From: Candidatus Obscuribacterales bacterium
Lineage (GTDB): Bacteria; Cyanobacteriota; Vampirovibrionia; Obscuribacterales; Obscuribacteraceae
Direction of reading: 5' to 3'
Assembly (NCBI GenBank): GCA_020050835.1
Contig: JAGVKB010000142.1
Span: 1 to 64,000, forward strand
DNA: 64,000 nucleotides
The notes below the pieces were generated by a model, which was not told where the DNA came from, made no database searches, and saw only the letters and a program-made list of their open reading frames with translations. This document shows, one piece after another, positions 53,241 to 61,402 of this stretch (its first letter is position 1; the number at the start of each line of letters is the position of its first letter). The translations under genes and the position numbers were made by a program.

Positions 53241-53280
53241 CGGGGGATTTCAGGCTCGCCACCGGTATATATATCCCCCG
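53241..53280. promoter_or_regulatory. Inverted repeat between sigma and kinase genes
   Basis: CGGGGGAT (53241-53248) and ATCCCCCG (53273-53280) flank 24 bases. The right arm ends 13 bp before TTG 53294 of the kinase. It may overlap the ribosome-binding region and could control translation or be a regulator site. Confidence 0.4.
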
Positions 53281-53293
53281 AAAACCGCTAAAA

Positions 53294-55381
53294 TTGAAGG
53301 TGAGGCGGTACATTCACTCTCACGAGCAGCAGAGATTATTTCTCAATAAGGAATTGGCAGCACCTTTGAGCGTTCTCATAACCAACATCTACAGTACAGT
53401 GGTCAGACGGCTCGGGTCGGCACGCCAGGTCTGGGGGCGGATCTCCACTCAGAAGCAGCTGCTCCTTTTGGGACTAATCTCCATTTCGGCCCTGGTTACC
53501 TTTACGGCCTGGGTCGTGCTTGACCGCACTCAGTCGCTAATCAATCGCTCGGTCGAGCAATTCGGCCTGGCGCTGGCGCAGGCGCTCGCTCGCGGTGGCG
53601 CCGAAGCGATGGACAACCGCGGCAACGTCGAAGGGCTCAAGTATTACGTCATGACCGAAATGGGTCAGACTCCAGCCATCTCCTACGTCGTCTTTTGCGA
53701 CAACAACGGCAAGATATTGCTTGGCCGCTTGGCTCCAAACAAAGACGAGGAGAGTTCAAAGATTTATCAGATGTATCGCGAGCCGGTCAATTCTCGTGCC
53801 GTGCCGGGCGTTTACCCCAGTCCGGCCGGTTACCGCTCGATTACCAATATCGCCATTCCGATGAGGCGCAACAATGAAGATCTCGGCGTCTGTTGGGTCG
53901 GACTGGACAATTACGCATTTACGATTCTGGGCACGCCTCGTCAGACTCGCTACTTCCTGCTGTGCATCTTTGCGCTCGTCTGGCTCCTGGGTGCGCTCTG
54001 CTTGGCTGTCAATTACGCTTTGATCAACCGACCGCTCAAGGCGCTCTCCGAAGGCGCCACTCAGCTAGCTGCCGGACGTTTCGGGCACGTCATTACGAGC
54101 CAAGGAGCCGGCCGAGAGATAGATCAAGTAATCAACGCCTTCAACTACATGTCCAGCCGGCTCCAGCAATACGATAAGCAAAACGTCGATTCTTTGATGT
54201 CCGAACGCAACAAGTTCATTTCGGAGCGCAACAAGCTCGAGCTGGTGCTCATGTCAATCGCCGACGGCGTAGTGGTATGCGATCGCGAAAACAAGGTGCA
54301 AATCATCAATGCCGCTGCCGCACAGCTTTTCGACAAGGAAGCCCGCGAACTGCTCGGAAAACCGCTGGTTTTTTGCACCGAAGGTCCGGACAGCCCACAG
54401 ATCTGTCACGTGATCCAAGCCTTCACCGATACAGTCTCTCCGGGCAGCCAGGAATCAGTCGTTCAACAGATTCATCTGGGCGAACGCACCGTGCGGCTGC
54501 ACATTGCGCCGTTGGCTTTGAACAAAGAATTCCTCGGCTCGGTCATGATCATGCAGGACATCACGCGCCAGGCCGAACTGGAGCGCATGAAGAACGAGTT
54601 TATCTCTAACGTCAGCCACGAGTTGCGCACACCAATCACGTCAATCAAAAGCTACGTCGATACCTTGTGCAATCACGGCGAGAAGCTCGATGAGGAGACC
54701 AGTCGAGAATTTCTTCATATCATCGACAACGAAGCCGACCGCCTGATGTACCTGGTCAATGAAGTGCTCGAGATGAGCCGGCTCGATGAAGGCGATCGCG
54801 AGCTGGACATGGAGCCACAGGATGTCAGGCATGCGGTCGAGTATGCATTACGGGCGGTGAGCTTGATGGCCCGCGACCGGCAGATTGAAGTTCAGCTGGA
54901 GGCTGAAGATAGTCTGCCTCTGGTCAACATGAACGAAGAGTCGATTGAACGCTGCGTAATCAACTTCATGACCAATGCCATCAAGTACACCCCAGCCGGC
55001 GGACAGATCGCCATCAAGGTGAAGCATGAGCCGGCAAGCAACGAAGTCCGAATAGATGTGTCCGACAACGGCATCGGCATTCCGGAAGATTGCTTGCCCC
55101 ATATTTTCGACCGCTTCTTCCGCGTCGAGGCCAAGGTGCACACAGTGAAAGGAACCGGACTTGGCTTGACGATCGTCCAGAAAATTATCGAGAAGCACGG
55201 CGGGCGAGTTTCAGTCGTATCCGCGCTCGGTCACGGCTCCACCTTCAGTTTTTTCCTGCCGGCTTGCGAACAAGCGCCTTCGGCCGGCGATCAGCCCCGA
55301 ACCGATTCTTTTGAAGTCCCGCCGGGAGGCGATCGCTCGGCCGAGAATGTGGCGGCAATTCAGCCATCGAAAGGGGCTTAG
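53294..55381 (+). CDS. WalK/PhoR-like membrane sensor histidine kinase
   Basis: The 695-residue kinase has membrane helices at about 55-75 and 221-242 with a 145-residue extracytoplasmic sensor between them. HAMP follows (about 243-297), then PAS (about 315-425), HisKA with H442 in NVSHELRTP, and HATPase with N box NFMTNAIKYTP, DNGIGIPED and GTGLGL. The C-terminal 45 residues are low-complexity. The order matches WalK/VicK. No response regulator is adjacent. TTG 53294 is the farthest start and lacks a good ribosome site; the true start may be later, near residues 21-25. Confidence 0.93.
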   Translation: MKVRRYIHSHEQQRLFLNKELAAPLSVLITNIYSTVVRRLGSARQVWGRISTQKQLLLLGLISISALVTFTAWVVLDRTQSLINRSVEQFGLALAQALARGGAEAMDNRGNVEGLKYYVMTEMGQTPAISYVVFCDNNGKILLGRLAPNKDEESSKIYQMYREPVNSRAVPGVYPSPAGYRSITNIAIPMRRNNEDLGVCWVGLDNYAFTILGTPRQTRYFLLCIFALVWLLGALCLAVNYALINRPLKALSEGATQLAAGRFGHVITSQGAGREIDQVINAFNYMSSRLQQYDKQNVDSLMSERNKFISERNKLELVLMSIADGVVVCDRENKVQIINAAAAQLFDKEARELLGKPLVFCTEGPDSPQICHVIQAFTDTVSPGSQESVVQQIHLGERTVRLHIAPLALNKEFLGSVMIMQDITRQAELERMKNEFISNVSHELRTPITSIKSYVDTLCNHGEKLDEETSREFLHIIDNEADRLMYLVNEVLEMSRLDEGDRELDMEPQDVRHAVEYALRAVSLMARDRQIEVQLEAEDSLPLVNMNEESIERCVINFMTNAIKYTPAGGQIAIKVKHEPASNEVRIDVSDNGIGIPEDCLPHIFDRFFRVEAKVHTVKGTGLGLTIVQKIIEKHGGRVSVVSALGHGSTFSFFLPACEQAPSAGDQPRTDSFEVPPGGDRSAENVAAIQPSKGA

Positions 55382-55803
55382 ACCCACCCGCTTCAACCTG
55401 CTCTAACTGCTGCTTCAAAGTTGTCTGGCTCTGCCCCTGACCAGATTCAAGGTCAAACGCAACACCGGGAGCAAGCGAAGCTGGCCCAATCGGTTGCCAA
55501 CAGCCTATATGCAATCACGCCTGTCTGTATTTCTGATAATCATATTGTCGTATTGATGTCAAGAAGTATTGTCAAGCCGCAGCCTTGTCGTCCAAAAGTT
55601 GTTGACTTGCATATGCAAAGGAAGTCCAGCGGCAGAGCCAGACAGCTCTAAACATTAGAAGCTTATCGACTAGAGCTAACCGTTTCCAAGCATCCCCCGT
55701 GTTATCATTACCGCGTTGACAAGGTTTAGAAGCCCTCGTCGATTTTGTTTGGGGACTTTTCCATCAGATGCTGGAGCTTTTGCTCCGAAGGAGGTTTACG
55801 GGT
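55382..55803. other. Gap upstream of coaD
   Basis: No gene is supported. A 12-bp palindrome TTGCATATGCAA lies at 55607-55618. TTGACA (55716-55721) could be a -35 box for coaD but has only a weak -10 partner. The ATG at 55768 is bypassed by the TTG 55804 start. Confidence 0.45.
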
Positions 55804-56292
55804 TTGGTCAGAGCCATATATGCCGGCTCCTTCGACCCTATGACCCGCGGCCATCTGGACATCATTTTGCGAGCCAGCAAGCTCTTTGATGAAGTCATAA
55901 TGGCGGTCGTGGCGAATCCCGGAAAATCTCCGCTGCTCCCGGTCGATGTCCGAAAAAAGCTCATTGCACGAGCTACCGAAGGAATGCCTGGGGTTAAGGT
56001 AGATGACTTTCAAGGTTTGACTGTCAGCTACGCCCGACAAAAGAACTCAACAGTCCTGGTCCGCGGACTGCGAGCTATTACCGACTTCGAAAACGAACTG
56101 GCGATGGCTCAAACGAATAAGGAGTTGCTTCCTGAACTAGAAACTATCTTTCTCATGTCAAAAGCCGAGTATTCTTTTATTAGCTCGACAATGGTTAAGG
56201 AGATAGCCCGTTTGGGCGGTGACGTTTCCCACTTCGTACCTCCAGTCGTAAACGACTATTTGAAAGAGCATTTCAGCAGGGGCGCTGAATAA
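55804..56292 (+). CDS. coaD: Phosphopantetheine adenylyltransferase
   Basis: The start is TTG 55804, nine bases after AAGGAGG. An ATG at 55768 is in frame but would put the ribosome site inside the gene. The 162 residues match CoaD: AIYAGSFDPMTRGHLDI (the T/HxGH-type nucleotidyltransferase motif), ANPGKSPLL, LVRGLRAITDFENEL and the ISSTMVKEIA motif. It makes dephospho-CoA from phosphopantetheine and ATP. The next gene begins directly after its stop (TAA-ATG). Confidence 0.95.
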   Translation: MVRAIYAGSFDPMTRGHLDIILRASKLFDEVIMAVVANPGKSPLLPVDVRKKLIARATEGMPGVKVDDFQGLTVSYARQKNSTVLVRGLRAITDFENELAMAQTNKELLPELETIFLMSKAEYSFISSTMVKEIARLGGDVSHFVPPVVNDYLKEHFSRGAE

Positions 56293-56895
56293 ATGACGAC
56301 GACATTCTCACAAACAACCACAACTTACAAACAGACATCCATCTACAAACATATGGATCTGCTGGAGCACTTGATCGACGATGCCGCAGGGCTCTACAAG
56401 TTCAAGTTCATCAATGCCGACCAGTTTCTGGATGTTCTGGATAAGGCACGCGCGCGCTTGCCCGAAGAGCTGCGAGAAGCCACCGAGGTTCTCGAGCAGC
56501 GCGATGAGATTATCGCCGAGGCGCAGCGCCGGGCTGAACAGATTATCTCGATGGCACGCCGCCAGGCCGATGGCATGCTGCAAGAGTCAGAACTCTTGAA
56601 GGCCGTGCAATCCGAAGTCGAGCGCATCCGCAAGCAAGTGGTCGCCGAAGTCGAGCAGATGAGACGAGAAGCGTTGGCGGAAGCCGAGCGCATCCGCCTT
56701 GAAGCCGAGCAAGAGGCGCAACGCACCAAGGAAGGTGCGGATCATTATGCCGAGTCGGTTCTCACCCGGATCGAGGCGGACTTGAACAACCTTGGCCAGG
56801 TGCTGAACGAATCGCAGAATATCGTGCGAAACGGTCAACGTTTACTCGGTCAGGTTAAGCGTCACAGCACACCAGTCTTGATCGAACGTCAATAA
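56293..56895 (+). CDS. Coiled-coil protein, DivIVA/ATP-synthase-b-like
   Basis: The 200-residue protein begins at the base after the coaD stop. Residues 20-55 include LDLLEHLIDD-like helices (MDLLEHLIDDAAGLYKFKF). From about 70 to 170 it is a continuous Glu/Arg/Ala/Gln-rich coiled coil (SEVERIRKQVVAEVEQMRRE) like DivIVA-type or F0 b-type stalk proteins. There is no membrane segment. The coupling to coaD is shared by some cyanobacterial-type loci. The role is probably structural, perhaps at the cell pole or septum, and is not established. Confidence 0.82.
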   Translation: MTTTFSQTTTTYKQTSIYKHMDLLEHLIDDAAGLYKFKFINADQFLDVLDKARARLPEELREATEVLEQRDEIIAEAQRRAEQIISMARRQADGMLQESELLKAVQSEVERIRKQVVAEVEQMRREALAEAERIRLEAEQEAQRTKEGADHYAESVLTRIEADLNNLGQVLNESQNIVRNGQRLLGQVKRHSTPVLIERQ

Positions 56896-56909
56896 TCAAA
56901 AGCGCCGGC

Positions 56910-57992
56910 TTAACGGTGGCGCCTCCGATGCTTGTGCCGCGTGCGGCCGGCATTTTTGCTCGGTCTGGCAACTTCCGCCGGCGCGAATTTCGCATCTGGA
57001 ACAAGCGCAGCATATACGGTTCTCGACAGAGAACGAATCAACTCATTAGCTGTTCTGTCGTTGTGCGGCCTTTCCACCTGGGCAACTACAATGTAACGCT
57101 GCCCAGCCGGAGCAGTGACGATGCCAGCATCACCAACCATTCCTCCGATATCGCCGGTCTTGTGCGCAATCTTGGCTCCGACGCCGAGACCGGGTGGCAG
57201 CAAAGTCCTGGTTCTAGTTCTCTCCATGATTTTGAACATGAACTGCCGGCTATCTGCCGAGAGTATTTTGCCGGTGTCGGCGATTCCGAGCAGATAGGCG
57301 AGATCGTAAGGACTGGTTTTATTTGTGCCCGGAAAGTCCGGGAGCAGATTATTTATCCGAGTCTCTTTAAGCCCCCAAGCCGCGAACTGCCGATTCAACG
57401 GCTCGATGCCACCCAAATTCTCAATTATCAAATTAGTGGCAGTATTGTCCGAATGCGTAATCATTAACTCGGCCGCTTCCGAAAGCGGTATGCGCGTACC
57501 AATCGGACGCCACTGCAGATAGCCGGAACCACCGGCGACCAGATCTTGACGAATCGTCAGCAGCTGATCCATTGCCACCATCTTCTTGTCCAACGCTACT
57601 AGCATTGCCACCAATACCGGTACCTTAATCATGCTGGCGGCGGCGTAACTTTCATGTCCGTTCAAATCAGCATAACTACCGGTTGAAGGCTCAACAACAA
57701 ACAGCCCGGCGCGCAAATGCGGTTTGTCTGCTTGCATTCTCAACATCGTTTCCAATTCGCTCAGCTCTCTGTTCATGCGAAACGGCGGTACGGCAACTGC
57801 TGCCACCGGCACAGCTGTCTCTTGAGATGCGCTTGGATTCTCAGCCGGCTCCGAATAGCCCTGCAAAAAGACTATCAATCCGGCCAGTCCCAGATATACA
57901 AGCAATCGCTGCCCCGGCGGCAGTTTCTTGTTGATCTTGGCTCGCTCATTCTTGCCTGCGCGGCGCGGCGGTGCCGAGCTAAAAACTGCCAT
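56910..57992 (-). CDS. Class-A beta-lactamase-fold serine hydrolase
   Basis: The 360-residue protein has an N-terminal membrane/signal segment (about 29-46), then a Pro-rich linker. A class A-like domain has S120-x-x-K123 (AASMIKVP), S181-D-N (THSDNTATN) and K278-T-G (AHKTGDIGG). Where class A lactamases carry Arg164-x-Glu166, it reads TRINNLLPD, so the deacylating Glu is absent. It is therefore more likely a penicillin-binding or peptidase-like protein than an efficient beta-lactamase. The basic tail (RTRHKHRRRHR) may bind cell-wall polymers. ATG 57992 follows an in-frame TTG. Confidence 0.88.
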   Translation of the reverse strand: MAVFSSAPPRRAGKNERAKINKKLPPGQRLLVYLGLAGLIVFLQGYSEPAENPSASQETAVPVAAVAVPPFRMNRELSELETMLRMQADKPHLRAGLFVVEPSTGSYADLNGHESYAAASMIKVPVLVAMLVALDKKMVAMDQLLTIRQDLVAGGSGYLQWRPIGTRIPLSEAAELMITHSDNTATNLIIENLGGIEPLNRQFAAWGLKETRINNLLPDFPGTNKTSPYDLAYLLGIADTGKILSADSRQFMFKIMERTRTRTLLPPGLGVGAKIAHKTGDIGGMVGDAGIVTAPAGQRYIVVAQVERPHNDRTANELIRSLSRTVYAALVPDAKFAPAEVARPSKNAGRTRHKHRRRHR

Positions 57993-58021
57993 CAAGTGAG
58001 TCCCAGCGGTTTCCTATCTAC

Positions 58022-59014
58022 CTATTCTACCTTGTTGCTTTCCATTGGCCGACGCGGAGCAAAAAGATACACCGACAGACAGACGAGAGTAGCCAGGCTT
58101 ATCGCGAACTTTTGCTCAGCCAAAACGTCGGTACGCGGAGACAAAAAACCTTCAATCGTACCGGCGATCAACAACAGCGGTATGCAGCCGGCGAACAATC
58201 CAAGAGCCGGTCGCCCCGCCAGCTTTATTGCATCCGATCTTCTGTATTGCCCCGGAAACAACATTGATTTACCAAGCACCAATCCGGCTCCTCCACTGAT
58301 AAAGATAGCCGTCAGCTCCAGCACTCCATGTGGTGCCACAAAGGCCAGCAAATTGTCAAACATTCCAAACGACTGGCAGACACCAAATATAGTACCAATC
58401 ATCATGCCGTTCACAAACAAGACAAAGACCGTGCCAAGGCCAAAGGTTATTCCGTAAGCAAAGGCGAAAATCGCCACCTTGATATTGTTTGCAGCTATCT
58501 CACTGGAAGCAGTCGGGCTGTAGTCCTGCGTGGAATCGGTCCACATTTTGCGCTGCTCGATCATATGCCATAAGTGCTCCGGCACTAACGGCGAGCCCTT
58601 CCCAACCTCCAATTGAGCGAAGTTTAAATCTTTGAGCACCAAGCAGTAAGAAGCAACCATCGGAATGGAGAAGATGCAAAAGGCGACGGCTATATAGAGA
58701 AATTTTTCTCGCACCAGCTCAGGAAAGGTGGTGTAGAAAAAGTTGAGCAGGTCGAACCAGCGATTCAGGTCTCTTTGATAGACTTGGTTGTGACCCTTCA
58801 CGACCAGGTTATTGAGGTAGATCTGTGTATCGCCGCCAATTCTCAAGGCCCGAGCCCGAGAAAGATCGGCCGAAGCGGAACGATAGAGCCTCCCTAAATC
58901 TCGCAATTGCGAGCGGTCAAGCCGGGACAATCCACCCTGGTCAATCTTTCGCAACAGGCTTTCAAGCTGCTCCCAGAGCGGCCGTCTGCCGCGCACCCAG
59001 CGCTCAACATTCAT
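58022..59014 (-). CDS. SpoIIM/DUF95-family membrane protein
   Basis: ATG 59014 lies six bases after GAGG; ATG 59026 is only one base from GGAGG, so the later start is preferred (330 residues). The N-terminus is helical (NVERWVRGRRPLWEQLESLL, LGRLYRSASADLSRAR). Five or so membrane helices follow, with GMMIGTIFGVCQSFGMFDNLLAFVAPHG in the middle, a signature of the SpoIIM-like family. In many genomes it pairs with an RDD gene, as here with the divergent gene at 59082. The function is unknown outside endospore formers. Confidence 0.88.
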   Translation of the reverse strand: MNVERWVRGRRPLWEQLESLLRKIDQGGLSRLDRSQLRDLGRLYRSASADLSRARALRIGGDTQIYLNNLVVKGHNQVYQRDLNRWFDLLNFFYTTFPELVREKFLYIAVAFCIFSIPMVASYCLVLKDLNFAQLEVGKGSPLVPEHLWHMIEQRKMWTDSTQDYSPTASSEIAANNIKVAIFAFAYGITFGLGTVFVLFVNGMMIGTIFGVCQSFGMFDNLLAFVAPHGVLELTAIFISGGAGLVLGKSMLFPGQYRRSDAIKLAGRPALGLFAGCIPLLLIAGTIEGFLSPRTDVLAEQKFAISLATLVCLSVYLFAPRRPMESNKVE

Positions 59015-59081
59015 GCGTAACCTCATTCCTCCGTTCGGCTATACTTCGGAATTAAAACCATGCCAAAGGCAGTGAGTTAGG

Positions 59082-59858
59082 ATGAGCAAACCTGACTATT
59101 TGATCTCTACCCCGGAGAATCTCGACCTACACCTGGAGCTGGCCGGTCTGGGCAATCGCGTTCTGGCAGCGTTGATCGATACGCTTTTGACCTGGACGCT
59201 CGTTCTGCTTCTAGTGTTGGCTTGCACCCTTGCCCTGGGGCTGACGGAAAATTCCCCGCTGCTGGACAATCTTCGCACAGTGATTGATTACTGCGTGATC
59301 GCAGTGGCAGTCCTCCTGGCGCTCATAATCCTGTTTGGCTATTTCATTCTTTTTGAAGGAACCTGGCATGGTCAAACTCCGGGCAAGAAGGTAGCCAGAA
59401 TTCGGGTGATTGAGCAAACCGGGCAGCCGGTTACATGGCCGGCCGTCATTATCCGCAATCTCATTCGCACAGTCGATGTAGGACTGATGCTGATCGGGTT
59501 GGCATGCATGCTGGTTGACCGCAACGAACGGCGGCTCGGCGACCTGGCTGCCGGCACGCTGGTAATCAGAGAACGGCATCCAGCCGAAGGCAGCCACTCC
59601 TTGAAAATATCCGCCGGCGACTCCAATCACGGCTTCGTAGACATCGGCGGTGTCACGCCGCAGGAGTATGAGCTGCTCGTTTCTTTCCTGGGAAGACGCG
59701 AGCATATGAGTAAGAACGAGCGACCTTTGCTGGCAAAGAAGCTCGACAACTACTTCAAGGTCAAACTACAGGCTCACGACTCGACAGAACGTCCGGAAGA
59801 CTTCCTAGAAAAGATCTATCTGGCCTATCACGCCAGAGCCGAGCAGGCTGCCGATTAG
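59082..59858 (+). CDS. RDD-family membrane protein
   Basis: The 258-residue protein has the RDD domain in residues 20-165. The Arg is in LGNRVLAALIDTLLTWT, followed by a second helix, GTWHGQTPGKKVARIRVI and DLAAGTLVIRER. Four membrane helices are likely. A soluble C-terminus (about 170-258) is charged. RDD proteins are transport-related, and some are Na+/H+ antiporters. It is divergent from the SpoIIM-like gene, an association known from other bacteria. Confidence 0.88.
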   Translation: MSKPDYLISTPENLDLHLELAGLGNRVLAALIDTLLTWTLVLLLVLACTLALGLTENSPLLDNLRTVIDYCVIAVAVLLALIILFGYFILFEGTWHGQTPGKKVARIRVIEQTGQPVTWPAVIIRNLIRTVDVGLMLIGLACMLVDRNERRLGDLAAGTLVIRERHPAEGSHSLKISAGDSNHGFVDIGGVTPQEYELLVSFLGRREHMSKNERPLLAKKLDNYFKVKLQAHDSTERPEDFLEKIYLAYHARAEQAAD

Positions 59859-59896
59859 CCGTCGAAGCTTTCGCGGATTGTTTCAGGACGATCGAA

Positions 59897-59921
59897 AAGG
59901 GCGGCTGCTGGAGCCGCCCTT
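59897..59921 (-). terminator. Terminator of citrate synthase gene
   Basis: AAGGGCGGCT (59897-59906) and AGCCGCCCTT (59912-59921) pair perfectly around a 5-base loop. On the minus strand the stem ends in CCCTTTTCG. It lies 38 bp past the gltA stop, between convergent genes. Confidence 0.8.
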
Positions 59922-59958
59922 ACCAATTCTTGTACGCGCTTGCCCGGACCATCCGACG

Positions 59959-61074
59959 CTAGCGCTTTTCTACCGCCACGTATTCCAGATTGTTGGGACC
60001 GGTGTATTCCGCACGCGGACGAATCAATCTGTTGTTTGAATACTGCTCCAGTACATGCGCAGCCCAGCCAGCCATTCTGCTGCAAGCGAAGATTGGCGTG
60101 AACAGGTCTATGGGAATTCCAAGCATGTAATAAACAGAAGCCGAATAAAAATCGACGTTGGCGTACAAACCTTTGTCTGCCAGGACGAGCTCTTCGATCT
60201 TCCTGGACATCTCGTACCACTTAGTGTCACCGACCCTCTTTCCAAGAGCTTCGGACATTTGGCGCAGATGCCAGGCCCGTGGATCTTCCGTCTTGTACAC
60301 CCGATGGCCGAAGCCCATCACCTTCTTATGCTCTTCGAGCATCTTCTTGATAAATGACTCGACATTTGACGGTTCACCAATCTTGAGCAACATCTTGATC
60401 ACTTCCTGATTGGCGCCGCCATGCAGCGGCCCAGCCAGTGTCCCAATTGCAGCCACGATTGTTGAATAAATATCAGTTTCGGTTGCTGCCGCCACTCGCG
60501 CCGCAAAAGTCGAGGCGTTCAATTCATGGTCAGCATGCAGGATGAGCGCCAGGTCGAGCGACTTCGCTTCTACATCAGCCGGCATCTCCCCTTTCAGAAG
60601 AAAGAGGAAATTGGTAGCAAGATTGCAATCCTCGTTCGGCGCTAACAACTCTTTGTTGTTGCGGATTCTGTCCCAGTAAGCGACGATCGTCGGCAATTTA
60701 GCAGTCAGCCGAATTGCTTTGCGAACGTTTGCCTCGCGGCTCTTGTCGCTGACTTCCGGATCGTACATCGAGAGCACTGAAACAGCTGTTCGAAGCACGT
60801 CCATCGGATTGGCTGTTTTGGGGAAGGAGCGCATCGCACTTACGACTTCGTCGGGCAGCTTGCGATTACCCCGCAAGTCTCGAGAGATAGTCTCAAGCTC
60901 GGTTTTCGTCGGCAACCGTCCGTACCAAAGGAGGTAAACAACCTCCTCGAACGATGAGTGCTTTGCCAGGTCATGTATGTCATAACCCTGATAAATGAGC
61001 CTTCCTTCCTTGCCGTTTACGTCGCAAATCGTGGAAGTAGCGGCTACTATGTCTTCAAGCCCTGCCTTGACCAT
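59959..61074 (-). CDS. gltA: Citrate synthase
   Basis: ATG 61074 with GGGAG seven bases upstream gives 371 residues. The longer frame to 61122 is not supported. The active-site residues are visible: His in ILHADHELNAST, His in GFGHRVYK and Asp in YANVDFYSASV. LHGGANQEV and RPRAEYTGP also match. The length is that of the short Gram-positive/archaeal-type or 2-methylcitrate synthase group, so a methylcitrate function cannot be excluded. It catalyses acetyl-CoA plus oxaloacetate to citrate. Confidence 0.94.
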   Translation of the reverse strand: MVKAGLEDIVAATSTICDVNGKEGRLIYQGYDIHDLAKHSSFEEVVYLLWYGRLPTKTELETISRDLRGNRKLPDEVVSAMRSFPKTANPMDVLRTAVSVLSMYDPEVSDKSREANVRKAIRLTAKLPTIVAYWDRIRNNKELLAPNEDCNLATNFLFLLKGEMPADVEAKSLDLALILHADHELNASTFAARVAAATETDIYSTIVAAIGTLAGPLHGGANQEVIKMLLKIGEPSNVESFIKKMLEEHKKVMGFGHRVYKTEDPRAWHLRQMSEALGKRVGDTKWYEMSRKIEELVLADKGLYANVDFYSASVYYMLGIPIDLFTPIFACSRMAGWAAHVLEQYSNNRLIRPRAEYTGPNNLEYVAVEKR

Positions 61075-61402
61075 GGTCAGCTCCCGTTCTGATACATTCA
61101 AACCCACTAAAGTGAACCCCAAAGTAATTGTGTCTCCTGGGGTCAGTGTACCCCAGACGTGCTCCTCTCTGTGCGAGTGAAGCCATATTTCTGGCTTTTA
61201 TACACCAATTGACATCCTTTTTGTGTGCGTGGTGTCGATAGTGACGAAGCTCTCACCTTCGCGGATTCAAGCTTCACTACGCGCTCGAGGCAATTGCACA
61301 TAAACGGCAGCCACGGGCCTGTGCCGAGCGAGCAATTGCGAGCGGCCGGCTCACAAGCGCTGCCCGGGAAGCGTTGCATTGTCTTGAGAGTTTGATCATA
61401 AT
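61075..61402. other. Intergenic region between citrate synthase and methylase genes
   Basis: No coding feature is supported. AAGCCA/TGGCTT arms (about 61181-61198) form a small hairpin. Both gene starts are divergent, so promoters are expected here, and TTGACA occurs on the plus strand at 61210-61215. Confidence 0.4.

Noticed and set aside
55768-55803. ATG start for coaD
   Set aside because: AAGGAGG lies inside this segment at the right distance from TTG 55804, and CoaD proteins start at the AIYAGSFDP strand.
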